A DNA stretch of 64,000 bases from Chenggangzhangella methanolivorans (GCF_019797865.1 NZ_CP081869.1:2443501-2507500), one strand, 5' to 3'. Counted from the stretch's first letter, positions 38,616-47,122 are shown. The notes: a model not told the origin generated them from the letters alone. Numbers and translations are program-made.

Positions 38616-38657
38616 TACGACGAGGCGCTAATGCAGCCGGATCCACGACTTAGATAA
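38616..38657 (+). pseudogene. 3' end of the small fourth gene of the AAA-protease operon
   Basis: Right after the IS21 end, codons YDEALMQPDPRLR-stop continue the frame that was interrupted at 36126. The in-frame join and immediate stop support this. The next 60 bases to the IS1182 end hold no gene. Confidence 0.45.
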
Positions 38658-38717
38658 CGGAGCGGATGGTCGAGACCTTTCCGCATATCGGAAAGCTCCC
38701 GGTGTCCGCTCATGACC

Positions 38718-40257
38718 CGATTGTGTTGAAAAACTCCGTCGTTGAAGCGAGGCGCCGCCGCTGATTCACTCAGCTCCATGAGCGGAGGGCGGCGACGATG
38801 ATGGGCGAGCGGCAGGTCGACCAGGCGGCGCTGTTCTACGAGTTCTCACTTGAGCGGCATGTGCCGCAAGATCACCTGCTCAGGGCGATTGATCGTTTCG
38901 TCGACCTGTCAGGGGTGCGGCGGGATCTGGCTCCCTTCTACAGCTCGACGGGGCGTCCCTCGATCGACCCGGAGCTGCTGATCCGGATGCTGCTGGTCGG
39001 CTATTGCTTCGGCGTCCGGTCTGAGCGGCGACTGTGCGAGGAGGTCCACCTCAACCTCGCCTACCGCTGGTTTTGCCGGCTCGGCCTCGACGGCGACGTG
39101 CCCGACCACTCGACCTTCTCGAAGAACCGCCATGGCCGCTTCCGCGACAGCGACCTGCTGCGAAAGCTGTTCGAGACGGTCGTCCGGCGCTGCATGGCTG
39201 AGGGGCTCGTGGGCGGCGACGGCTTCGCGGTCGACGCCAGCCTGATCCGGGCCGACGCGAACCGTCAGCGCTCGGCCGGCGGCGCGGAGGACGTCGATTG
39301 GGAAGAGCTGGCGGCCACGCGCCGTTCAGTACGCGAGTACCTCGACACGCTCGACGATGCGGCTTGGGGCGCGGCGAGCCCGACGACGCCGAAGTTCGTC
39401 TCGCGTCGGATCCGGCCGCGCAGTGGACCGGCGCGCATAAGGGGCACGCCTTCTTCGCCTACGCCACCAACTACCTGATCGACCTTGACCACGCGGTGAT
39501 CGTCGACGTCGAGGCGAGCCGCGCGATCCGGCAGGCTGAGGTCGGCGCCGCGCGAACGATGGTCGAGAGGACCCAGGACCGCTTCGGGCTGTGGCCAGAG
39601 CGGCTCGCCGCCGACAGCGCCTATGGCTCGGCCGAGATGCTCGCCTGGCTGGTCCATGAACGAGGGATCGAGCCGCACATCCCTGTGTTCGACAAGAGCG
39701 CCCGGACCGACGGCACGTTCAGCCGTTCGGACTTCCCGTATGACCACGCCCGCGACCTTTACACCTGCCCGGCCGGGAAGGAGCTGAGACCCCGCCAGAG
39801 GGTCTACCGGAGCTCGGCTCCGCTCGTCGACGACGACGGCATGATCCGCTACCGCGCCAGCAAGTTCTACTGCGACGCCTGCTCGCTGAAACCGCAGTGC
39901 TGCCCTAACACGCCGGCCCGGAAGATCCCTCGCTCGATCCACGAGGGCGCTCGCGACATGGCGAGGGACATCGCGAAGACCGACGCCTACGCCGCCTCCC
40001 GGCGCGAGCGGAAGAAGGTCGAGATGCTGTTCGCGCACCTGAAGCGCATCCTGCGGCTCGACCGACTACGGCTTCGAGGGCCGTGCGGAGCCCGCGACGA
40101 GTTCCTGCTCGCCGCTACCGCCCAGAACCTCAGGAAGCTCGCCAAACTGGTCCCGGCGCCGAGGCCGATCATGATCTGAGAAGAGTACAAAGGCCGCTCG
40201 TTGTCTGGCCAGTCGCTCGCATGCGCCGCCGGAACACCGACTTCTTCAACACAATCG
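38718..40257. mobile_element. IS1182-family insertion sequence
   Basis: The ends are inverted copies. Left: CGATTGTGTTGAAAAACTCC. Right, reversed: CGATTGTGTTGAAGAAGTCG. About 1540 bp with one transposase gene. The right end lies inside the 3' part of a Crp/Fnr-family gene and has removed its HTH region. Confidence 0.78.
38798..40179 (+). pseudogene. IS1182 transposase (IS4/5-like DDE), one frameshift
   Basis: The start MMGERQVDQAALFYEFSLER has a GGAGGG site. The DUF772-type N-domain (RPSIDPELLIRMLLVGYCFG, DHSTFSKNRHGRF) leads to VGGDGFAVDASLIRADANR (D). One missing base near 39405 joins TPKFV to SDPAAQWTGAHKGHAFF. Then LAADSAYGSAEMLAWL (D), TCPAGKELRPRQRVY, a zinc-like CDACSLKPQCCPN and KKVEMLFAHLKRIL (E). 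About 461 aa. Confidence 0.86.
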
Positions 40258-40762
40258 ACCCTGTTGCGGGAGTTTGCACCGTCTGCCCGAGGGCGAGTGC
40301 CCGATCATTACACCAGGTGAGCCTTAAGCAGTCGCGACAGCTTCGGCCCAGCGCGAGATATTCCTGCAGAACGAAGTCCCTAAATGGCGCCGACGACTGC
40401 ATCAGGTCGGCAAAGGTGTCTGAGGGCAGCACGGCGAGTATAGTCTCGGTATCCGCGACGCTGCTCGCTGCGAGCCTCTCGCCTGACAGCAGACACTGAG
40501 CGGTCAATGCGCAGGCCCCTCCAGCCGCGACCCGATAGAGCGCGACATCAAGTTTCGCCGCGGTCGGGCGGAAGACGCGCGTGCCGCCACCGACGCACAT
40601 CAAGTACCCCCGGCACGGCGTGTCGAACTCGTAGGCCACAGCGCCGCTCTCAAGATCCGAAAAAATCAGGCTCGCCCGCGCCAGCCGACGGTCGCCGTCG
40701 GCCATAGACCGGGCGAAGGGAAAGCTCGCCTCCCAACGGTCGGCGCGTTCGATGGTCGTCAT
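40169..40762 (-). pseudogene. Crp/Fnr-family regulator truncated by IS1182
   Basis: From ATG 40762 (MTTIERADRWEASFPFARSM) the cyclic-nucleotide-binding-type sensor domain is intact: PCRGYLMCVGGGTRVFRP, GGACALTAQCLLSGE, SAPFRDFVLQEYLAL. After that the sequence no longer matches the paralogue at 43485-44159, and the frame runs into the IS1182 end and stops at 40169. The winged-helix DNA-binding domain is gone, so it should not bind DNA. Cysteines in the sensor (PCRGYLMC, ACALTAQC) match the paralogue and may sense redox or sulfur. Confidence 0.75.
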
Positions 40763-40915
40763 GGGTAGGGTCCGCTTCCTGAGTTGGTCCGACCTTAGCC
40801 GAATGATTTTCAGGCGTCGGTGACTTGGGTCACCGACAGGGGAAGGGGACGCGCCCATAACCGATGCAGAAGCGCATAGCAGCCAACCAGGGCCGAACGC
40901 CCGCAGGAGGATTCC

Positions 40916-41712
40916 ATGAGGAAGATCGCAGTCACCGCCAGCGCCGCGGCGCTGGTTCTCACGAGCGCTCTCGGCGCCAAGCGGCCGACGATGCCAAGGC
41001 GCGCGACCAGCGTTGGACCGAGCTCCGTCAGAGCGTGTTCGGCGACAAGAAGGTCGAGCAGCAGGACGGCCTCATCACGCTCGACGCCCCCATCCGCGCC
41101 GAGGACGCGGCCCTGGTGCCTATGGACATTAAGGTCTCGAACCCCGACCAGGTGAAGGGCCTTACCCTCATCATCGACGAGAACCCGGGCCCGGTCGCGG
41201 CCAAGATTGACTTCGGCCCCGCCGGCGATCCCGGCCTGCTTCGGCTGAGGACGCGCGTGAACGCCTACTCCAACGTCCATGCGATCGCCGAGACCAAGGA
41301 CGGCAAGCTCGTCGAGACCGTGAAGTTCGTAAAGGCGTCGGGCGGCTGCTCGGCCCCGGTCGCGGGCGGTGCCGAGGGGACCACCGGTGAGATGCGCCTG
41401 AAGGTGAAGGACGAGGCGACCACCGGCAAATCCGCCCAGGCGACGCTTATGATCCGGCACCCGAACTTCAACGGGATGCAAAAGGACCAGGTGTCCCATC
41501 TCTACACGCCGCCGAACTATATCAAGGACATCAAGGTCACCTACAACGACAAGGACGTGTTCTCGCTGACGAGCGACATCTCGCTGTCGACAAACCCGGT
41601 GATCGAGTTCGGCTTCAAGCCGGAAGCCAAGGGCACGTTCAAGGTCGTGGCGAACGACACCTCGGGCGCGCGCTTCGAGAAGACCTTCGACGTCCCCGTG
41701 AAGACGCAGTGA
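40916..41712 (+). pseudogene. quinoprotein-dehydrogenase-associated SoxYZ-like carrier, one frameshift
   Basis: ATG 40916 with AGGAGG. Signal peptide RKIAVTASAAALVLTSALGA; one missing C near 40980 restores AQAADDAKARDQRWTELRQS. The SoxY-like part ends in the Cys motif ASGGCSAPVAGGAEGT and the SoxZ-like part runs MIRHPNFNGMQKDQ to FEKTFDVPVKTQ. About 265 aa, periplasmic. This fused SoxY-SoxZ family sits with PQQ alcohol dehydrogenases. Together with the next three genes it forms a periplasmic thiol-handling set. The carrier Cys is internal, unlike the C-terminal GGCGG of true SoxY. Confidence 0.82.
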
Positions 41713-41720
41713 GCCGGCCC

Positions 41721-42300
41721 ATGAGAAGCCTCGCTCTCGCGGCCTTCGCCGTCGTCGCTTTCGGGCGCGGCCTCGGCCGGGGGATCCGGATCCGCTCCCG
41801 AGCCTGAAGGGCTCTGGACGGGTCCCATCCCCGGCTACACGCCGTCCACCCTGAAGGGCGCCGCGGTCATCGACGTCGCTGCGGCAGGGTCTCTCGTCGA
41901 CAAGGGCGGGGCCGTCTTCATCGACGTGACCGAGCCCGACCGCAAGCCGCCGACGCTGCCAGCCACCGCCCTGTGGCGACCGCAGCATCGTTCGATCCCC
42001 GGCGCCGTCTGGTTCCCGGGCGCCGCGCCCGGCGACCTGCCGCCTGCGCAGGAGGATGTCCTCAAGAAGCGCGTCGACGCGCTCACGGGCGGCGACAAGG
42101 CCAAGCCCGTGGTCGCGTTCTGCCACCCCGACTGCTGGGGAAGCTGGAACATGGGCAAGCGGCTTGTGACCTGGGGCTACACCAAGGTGAGCTGGTTTCC
42201 GGAAGGGATCGACGGCTGGCAGAAGGCCGACCGCGACACCGAGGTCGTGCCCGCTGACCCCAAATGGTCTGCCGTTACAAAACAAGAGGCAGGCCGCTGA
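41721..42300 (+). pseudogene. PQQ-dependent catabolism-associated CXXCW rhodanese-like protein, one frameshift
   Basis: ATG 41721 begins a signal peptide (MRSLALAAFAVVAFG). One extra G near 41767 shifts to the main frame (AASAGGSGSAPEPEGLWTGP). The rhodanese-like fold ends in VVAFCHPDCWGSWNMGKRLV with the family's Cys-Cys-Trp motif, then WFPEGIDGWQ. About 193 aa, periplasmic. Found with PQQ-dependent alcohol dehydrogenases. Likely part of the same transcript as the SoxYZ-like carrier 9 bases upstream. Confidence 0.8.
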
Positions 42301-42324
42301 GCCGCGCCCATCAGAGGAATCTTC

Positions 42325-42726
42325 ATGCTCACCCGCCGCAACGCGTTCCTCGCCGCCCTTGGGCTGGCGGCCGTCGCCGCCTTTGGCCCGGCGCTCGCCG
42401 ACATGCCCGGATCAAAGCCCTTCGACCCGGCCGCCTTCGACGAGGCGCTGAAGTCCGGCAAGCCTATCCTCGTCGAGATCAGCGCGCCCTGGTGCCCGAT
42501 CTGCAAGACCCAGAAGCCGATCCTCGGCAAGCTGCTCGCCGATCCGAAATATAAGGACATGGCGGCGTTCGAGATCGACTTCGACTCAGGAAAAGCCAAC
42601 GTCCGCAAGCTCGGCGCCACCGCCCAGAGCACGCTGCTCGTCTACAAGGACGGCAAGGAGGTCGGTCGCTCGGTCGGCGAGACGCAGCCCGAGTGGATCG
42701 CCGACCTGCTCGACAAGGCCGTCTGA
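42325..42726 (+). CDS. periplasmic thioredoxin-like protein
   Basis: The product is 133 aa, with a GAGGAA site before ATG 42325. Signal peptide RRNAFLAALGLAAVAAFG; thioredoxin active site SAPWCPICKTQKP (CPIC); STLLVYKDGKEVGRSVGETQ supplies the cis-Pro region, although the usual cis-proline appears replaced. It would keep the carrier or CXXCW cysteines reduced, using electrons from the CcdA-like protein encoded next. Confidence 0.82.
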   Translation: MLTRRNAFLAALGLAAVAAFGPALADMPGSKPFDPAAFDEALKSGKPILVEISAPWCPICKTQKPILGKLLADPKYKDMAAFEIDFDSGKANVRKLGATAQSTLLVYKDGKEVGRSVGETQPEWIADLLDKAV

Positions 42727-42738
42727 GGGCCTGAAGCC

Positions 42739-43458
42739 ATGATCGGCACGCTCGGACTGGCGTTCCTCGCGGGCGTCCTTACCATCCTGTCGCCGTGCGT
42801 GCTGCCGCTCGTGCCGCTCGCGCTCGGGGCCGCGGCCTCCGAGCACCGGCTCGGGCCGCTCGCCCTTGTCGGCGGCCTGACGCTTTCCTTCGTGGCGATC
42901 GGATTGTTCGTCGCGACTGTGGGCTTCGCGATCGGTCTCGACGCCGACGTATTCCGCGCCGTCGCGGCTGTGCTGATGGTCGTGTTCGGCCTCATCCTGC
43001 TCGTGCCGGCCGCGCAGGCGCGCTTCGCCGTCGCCGCCGGCCCGGTCGGGAACTGGGCGGGCGAGCGCCTCGATACGGTGTCCCGCACCGGGCTGACGGG
43101 GCAGTTCCTCGTCGGGCTGCTGCTCGGCGCCGTCTGGGCGCCCTGCGTGGGCCCGACGCTTGGCGCGACCTCGGTGCTCGCGGCCCGCGGCGAGAACCTG
43201 GCGAGCGTCGCGCTCACCATGGTGGTGTTCGGGATGGGCGCGGCGACCCCGCTGCTCCTGCTCGGGATGCTGTCGCGCGAGGCGCTCATGCGCTGGCGGA
43301 CGCACCTGATGGAGACCGGCCGCGGCGCGAAGATCGCGCTCGGCCTCCTGCTCCTGGTGATCGGCGTCGCCGTCCTGACCGGGTTCGACAAGTCCGTCGA
43401 GACCGTGCTGGTCGACGCGTCGCCCGAGTGGCTGACCGCGCTGACGACCCGGTTCTAG
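42739..43458 (+). CDS. CcdA-like transmembrane thiol-electron transporter
   Basis: The product is 239 aa with six predicted helices. The two conserved Cys-Pro sites are LTILSPCVLPLVPLALG in helix 1 and GAVWAPCVGPTLGATS in helix 4, the pair that carries electrons from cytoplasmic thioredoxin across the membrane. Twelve bases after the thioredoxin gene. A second CcdA-type protein (SoxV) is encoded at 46403. Confidence 0.88.
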   Translation: MIGTLGLAFLAGVLTILSPCVLPLVPLALGAAASEHRLGPLALVGGLTLSFVAIGLFVATVGFAIGLDADVFRAVAAVLMVVFGLILLVPAAQARFAVAAGPVGNWAGERLDTVSRTGLTGQFLVGLLLGAVWAPCVGPTLGATSVLAARGENLASVALTMVVFGMGAATPLLLLGMLSREALMRWRTHLMETGRGAKIALGLLLLVIGVAVLTGFDKSVETVLVDASPEWLTALTTRF

Positions 43459-43467
43459 AAGAGGAGC

Positions 43468-43482
43468 CGCGGACCAGCCGCG
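43468..43482. terminator. short hairpin between convergent genes
   Basis: CGCGG-ACCAG-CCGCG lies in the 26 bases between the ccdA stop and the convergent regulator stop. Five GC pairs, no U-run. Possible bidirectional terminator; weak. Confidence 0.3.
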
Positions 43483-43484
43483 CC

Positions 43485-44159
43485 TCAAGCCATCTTGAGC
43501 GAAGCCAAAGCCGCGCGGTCGCGGATCTCGACGCGGCCGCGGTGGTTGGCGACCCAGCCCGAGCGCTCCCATTCGCCAAGGTGGCGCGAGACGACCTCGC
43601 GGACGCTGTTCACGTCGGAGGCGAGTTGCTGGTGGGTCTTGGAAACGTAGCCCGCGTCATCGGCGTCCGCGAGCAGACGCCTCGCGAGCTTCTGCTCAAG
43701 GGTTGCGAACGAGACCTCGTCGACGATCGAAAACATTCCTGACAGCAGCTTGCTGTAGTCTTGAAGGACGAAAGATCGGAATGGGGTCGAGCGGACCATC
43801 AATTCAGAAAACACTCCTGCCGGGATGGCCGCCAGCTCGGTCTTCGCCTCTGCTATGCTCTCCGCCGGGAAGTTGCCGCCCGAAAGCAGACACTGCGTGG
43901 TCAACACGCATGTCCCTCCGGAGGTGACTTTGTAGATCAGGACCTCACGCCCGTTCTCCGATCTGCGGAACACGCGCGTTCTGCCGTCGAGGCACATCAG
44001 TTAGTTGGCGCAGTCGCCGTCGAGCTCGTAGGCGATCGCGTCGGCGTCGAGGGTGGGAAAATGTGCGCTGCGCACGGCGAGGTCGCGGTCGTCCGCGGAC
44101 ATCTCCCGCAGAAACGGGAATGCGGACTCCCAACGCTCGATCCGTTCCTGGTTCGCCAT
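43485..44159 (-). pseudogene. Crp/Fnr-family transcriptional regulator with an in-frame stop
   Basis: From ATG 44159 (MANQERIERWESAFPFLREM) the frame is continuous to 43485 except for a TAA at 44001-44003. The paralogue at 40169-40762 has Tyr there (GYLMC against N-stop-LMC). Sensor domain: LIYKVTSGGTCVLTTQCLLS, STPFRSFVLQDYSKLLSGMF. C-terminal HTH: GYVSKTHQQLASDVNSVREV then VSRHLGEWERSGWV. 224 aa if read through. It likely controls neighbouring sulfur or PQQ-linked genes. The stop may be a sequencing error. Confidence 0.78.
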
Positions 44160-44277
44160 CCCGTATCTCACCTTTTGTATCCGAAGCTCTTCGGCGTCGT
44201 TGGCGCATCCTATCGGTCGGCACGGTCCTCAATCAATCCGGATTAAGTCGTTCATAAGCGAGCCGCTTTCGGCTGCT

Positions 44278-45456
44278 TCATGGCGCATTTCGGTCGATAT
44301 CGACGGAAGCCGTGAAGCTGTCGGACGACGATCGATCAGACCGTCCCTTCCTTTTCCGACGAACTGGCGCGGTCGGCAGAAGGCGCAGCGATCGCGCGAG
44401 CTGAAGAACCGAACCTTCCATCACCACCGAGATGCCGATCCGGGCGCCGACAGCCATTCCTGTCACGGCGATCGGCCAGGACAGCGCCAGCATTGAACCC
44501 GCGGTCACCCCCTGACCGATCGTGCAGCCGCCGCATACGACGCCGCCGACGCCCATCAGAACGGCGCCCCCGAGGTGCCGCTTCATTTCGTGAGGATCGT
44601 CGAACGCCTCCCATCGGAATTCTCGACTGAGGCGCGCCGCGGCGAAAGATCCGGCGACCACTCCGGCGACCGAGCCGACCCCGAACTCCAGCAGCGCGTC
44701 TTGGTCAAACAGGATGCCAAACAACGCGCGCGCTACCGGCGAGACGAAGGTGAGGCTCTGAGGAGCGCTTGTCTGGACGAATTCGTCCACGAGCTGGCCG
44801 GTCGCGAGCCAGCCGGCCACAGTTCCAAGGCCAAGGACGAGGCCTCCGCTGACAAGCCGGGGCGCCTTTCGCAAGCGCCGGTCGATCAGGGCCGGCGCGA
44901 TCAAGGCGCCGGACACCCCGGCTGCGATGACCCAGCGGAGGTCGAGCCCAGTCAGGCTCTCGAACATGCCCGGAATATCCGCTCGGATGGGTGGCGGCAT
45001 CGAGACCGCGAAGCTCTCGATCACCGAGATCCGGAAACCGGCCAGCACGCCGCGAAGCGTGGCGTAGGCCGCAAGCCCGAATACGATCATCACGACGAAG
45101 CTGCGGAGGTCGCCAGACCCCAATCGAATGAGCGAACCAAAGGCGCAGGTCCCCACGAGCGCCATGCCGAGTCCGAACATGAGGCCGCCGCACAGAACGC
45201 CCAGCCAAGGCAAGGCGGTCGCCACGTAGGTCGTGCGCGAGGGATCGAGCAGCCCGAAAAAGATCAGCGCCTGGGCTCCGGCGATGGCTACGCCGACCGC
45301 GAGGGCGAACACCCGTATCCGGCGGGTGTCTGACCCGACAAAGGCGTCTTCGAGCGCGCCGAAGGTGCACAGTCTCGCGCGCCGGACGGCGAAGCCGACG
45401 ACGACGCCGATCGCAAGGCCCGCGGCGGCGAGCCACGTGGGGCCGATGAAGTCCAT
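44278..45456 (-). CDS. soxT: YeeE/YedE-family thiosulfate/sulfur transporter (SoxT-like)
   Basis: The product is 392 aa, with about ten membrane helices. Cysteine-bearing pore motifs of the TsuA/YeeE family are visible: FAVRRARLCTFGALEDAF, GMALVGTCAFGSLIRLGSGD and GGVVCGGCTIGQGVTAGS. It should import thiosulfate or a related sulfur species. It precedes soxR and soxS in many alphaproteobacterial sox loci, and here it reads in the same direction 76 bases downstream of soxR. Confidence 0.85.
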   Translation of the reverse strand: MDFIGPTWLAAAGLAIGVVVGFAVRRARLCTFGALEDAFVGSDTRRIRVFALAVGVAIAGAQALIFFGLLDPSRTTYVATALPWLGVLCGGLMFGLGMALVGTCAFGSLIRLGSGDLRSFVVMIVFGLAAYATLRGVLAGFRISVIESFAVSMPPPIRADIPGMFESLTGLDLRWVIAAGVSGALIAPALIDRRLRKAPRLVSGGLVLGLGTVAGWLATGQLVDEFVQTSAPQSLTFVSPVARALFGILFDQDALLEFGVGSVAGVVAGSFAAARLSREFRWEAFDDPHEMKRHLGGAVLMGVGGVVCGGCTIGQGVTAGSMLALSWPIAVTGMAVGARIGISVVMEGSVLQLARSLRLLPTAPVRRKRKGRSDRSSSDSFTASVDIDRNAP

Positions 45457-45532
45457 AGCGCCCGGTCCTCCCGTCCCTTGGCCGACGCGAGACTGTTGAC
45501 GTCTCGTCTCTCGGCCAGGCGCAGCACTGATT

Positions 45533-45901
45533 TCAGTCCTTCGAGACCTTCCCGCAGAAGATGTCGTATATTACCGAGATGACGCGGCGGACGTCGTCGT
45601 TCGCCAAATTGTAGTAGACGGTCTTGCCGTCCCGACGGGTCGTCACGAGGTCTTCGAGGCGCAAGCGGGCGAGTTGCTGGGATACGCTTGCCTGCCTCAG
45701 CGACAGAATGTTCTCGAGTTCGGTAACCGACCGTTCGCGTTCGGCCAGGAGGCACAGCAGCAGCAGACGGCTTTCATGCGATAGCGCCTTCAGAAAGTCG
45801 CTGGCGTCTCTGGCGTTGTTCATCAGCGCGTCGAGCTCGGGCGAAACCTCCGGACCGTCCCGGAGCTCGTCTTCGATCTTGGCCGATACGATGGCGGTCA
45901 T
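45533..45901 (-). CDS. soxR: ArsR-family repressor SoxR (persulfide-sensing type)
   Basis: The product is 122 aa. Winged helix: LKALSHESRLLLLCLLAERE, SVTELENILSLRQASVSQQL, TRRDGKTVYYNLAND. Cys50 and Cys116 (IFCGKV) occupy the positions of the reactive pair in SqrR/BigR/SoxR-type sulfide sensors, which form a tetrasulfide bridge and release DNA. It overlaps soxS by four bases. A near-palindrome at 46330 upstream of soxS is the likely operator. Confidence 0.88.
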   Translation of the reverse strand: MTAIVSAKIEDELRDGPEVSPELDALMNNARDASDFLKALSHESRLLLLCLLAERERSVTELENILSLRQASVSQQLARLRLEDLVTTRRDGKTVYYNLANDDVRRVISVIYDIFCGKVSKD

Positions 45902-46317
45902 TCAGCTGAAGTCCTGGGTGGGGCGCGGTTGGGATTTGGCGGCAGTCGGTTGGTCAGATCGGCCAGCTCCGGCCAGAAGAACTCTTTTCCAGGATAGCCT
46001 GTCAGGCGTCCAATCTCGCGCCCCCCATCGACCAGGACGAAAGTCGGCGTGATGCGGACGTTGGTCGCAAGCTCGAACCCGGCTGAGGCTTGAGCTTTTA
46101 GGTCAACGCGCCGCAGGGGAGCCAGACGGCCCTCGTCGGAACCGGCGTAGCCTGGTGCAATCTCGTTCTCGAAGCGCTGGCACCAAACGCAGCCGGGCTG
46201 CTCGAACATGACGAGCTCGGCGGCCTCGCCGTCGCCCGCCCCGGCAGGAACCGAAGCGAAAAGAAGCACGCCAAGGATCGCCAGGCGAGCACGGAGATTG
46301 AAAGGGAAAAACTGCAT
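45898..46317 (-). CDS. soxS: periplasmic thioredoxin-like SoxS
   Basis: The product is 139 aa from ATG 46317 (CAAGG site); the upstream frame to 46446 is antisense of the soxV leader. Signal peptide LRARLAILGVLLFASVPAGA, then FEQPGCVWCQRFENEIAPGY with the CVWC redox site and RITPTFVLVDGGREIGRLTG. SoxS reactivates the SoxYZ carrier by reducing adducts on its cysteine. First gene of the leftward soxS-soxR-soxT unit. Confidence 0.85.
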   Translation of the reverse strand: MQFFPFNLRARLAILGVLLFASVPAGAGDGEAAELVMFEQPGCVWCQRFENEIAPGYAGSDEGRLAPLRRVDLKAQASAGFELATNVRITPTFVLVDGGREIGRLTGYPGKEFFWPELADLTNRLPPNPNRAPPRTSAE

Positions 46318-46329
46318 CGGCCTTGATAT

Positions 46330-46347
46330 ATATACGAATTCGAATAT
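46330..46347. promoter_or_regulatory. candidate SoxR operator in the soxS/soxV intergenic region
   Basis: ATATACGAATTCGAATAT is an 18-bp palindrome with one mismatched pair, and a further GAATTC follows at 46348. It lies 13 bp from the soxS start and 55 bp from the soxV start, between divergent units. ArsR-family sulfide sensors bind AT-rich palindromes of this size, so SoxR control of both units is inferred. Confidence 0.5.
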
Positions 46348-46402
46348 GAATTCCAGAGGTTGTCGGAGGCCCGGCGGCCGGATTGCACACAAGGAGATAC
46401 GC

Positions 46403-47122
46403 ATGGCGCTCGACGTCAGCCTTACGGGCGCCGTCGTCGCGGGCATGCTGTCCTTCGCATCGCCCTGCGTGCTGCCCCTGACCCCTGCCTATCTTGGCTT
46501 CATCAGCGGCGCGGCTTCTCCAGACCAGGCGGCGGGACGGCTGCGTGTGCTTGGACTCGCGGCCGCCTTCGTGTCCGGATTTTCGACGATTTTCGTGATC
46601 CTTGGAGCCACAGCCTCGACGCTTGGGCGTCTGGTTTCGGAATATGCTCAGCCCTTGACGGTTGTCGCCGGCGTTCTGCTGATCGCGTTCGGTCTGCATT
46701 TCATGGAGATCGTCAAGATCCCGCTGTTCTACCGGCAGGCCGGGATGCATGTTGAGCGCAAACCGACAGGCGCGTTCGGGGCATACGTCGTGGGTCTCGC
46801 TTTCGGTTTCGGCTGGACGCCCTGCGTTGGGCCGATCCTCGCTGCGATCCTCATGGTCGCAGGCGCCGAAACCTCCGCTTGGCGCGGAGCCGCGCTGCTC
46901 GGGGCCTATTCGCTCGGGATCGGCATCCCGTTCATCCTGGCGGCGGCTTTCACCGACACATTCCTGCGATGGTCTCGGGCGCTCCGGCCGCGGCTCGGCC
47001 TGATCGAAAAGGCGTCGGGCGCGCTGCTCGTGCTCACTGGTCTCGCCTTCATCGGCGGCTGGGTCCCGCTGGCCTCGGGCTGGCTGCTCGAGCAATTTCC
47101 AGGCTTTGCCGAGATCGGATGA
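46403..47122 (+). CDS. soxV: CcdA-family membrane protein SoxV
   Basis: The product is 239 aa from ATG 46403 with an AAGGAGAT site. Six helices, with Cys-Pro motifs SFASPCVLPLTPAYLGFISG and FGFGWTPCVGPILAAILMVA. SoxV moves reducing power to periplasmic SoxW and so to the Sox system. It overlaps soxW by four bases. The annotated frame upstream of 46403 is antisense of soxS. Confidence 0.9.
   Translation: MALDVSLTGAVVAGMLSFASPCVLPLTPAYLGFISGAASPDQAAGRLRVLGLAAAFVSGFSTIFVILGATASTLGRLVSEYAQPLTVVAGVLLIAFGLHFMEIVKIPLFYRQAGMHVERKPTGAFGAYVVGLAFGFGWTPCVGPILAAILMVAGAETSAWRGAALLGAYSLGIGIPFILAAAFTDTFLRWSRALRPRLGLIEKASGALLVLTGLAFIGGWVPLASGWLLEQFPGFAEIG

Noticed and set aside
42586..43572. 328-codon minus-strand frame opposite ccdA
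   Set aside because: Arg/Gln/His-rich shadow of a clear six-helix membrane protein.
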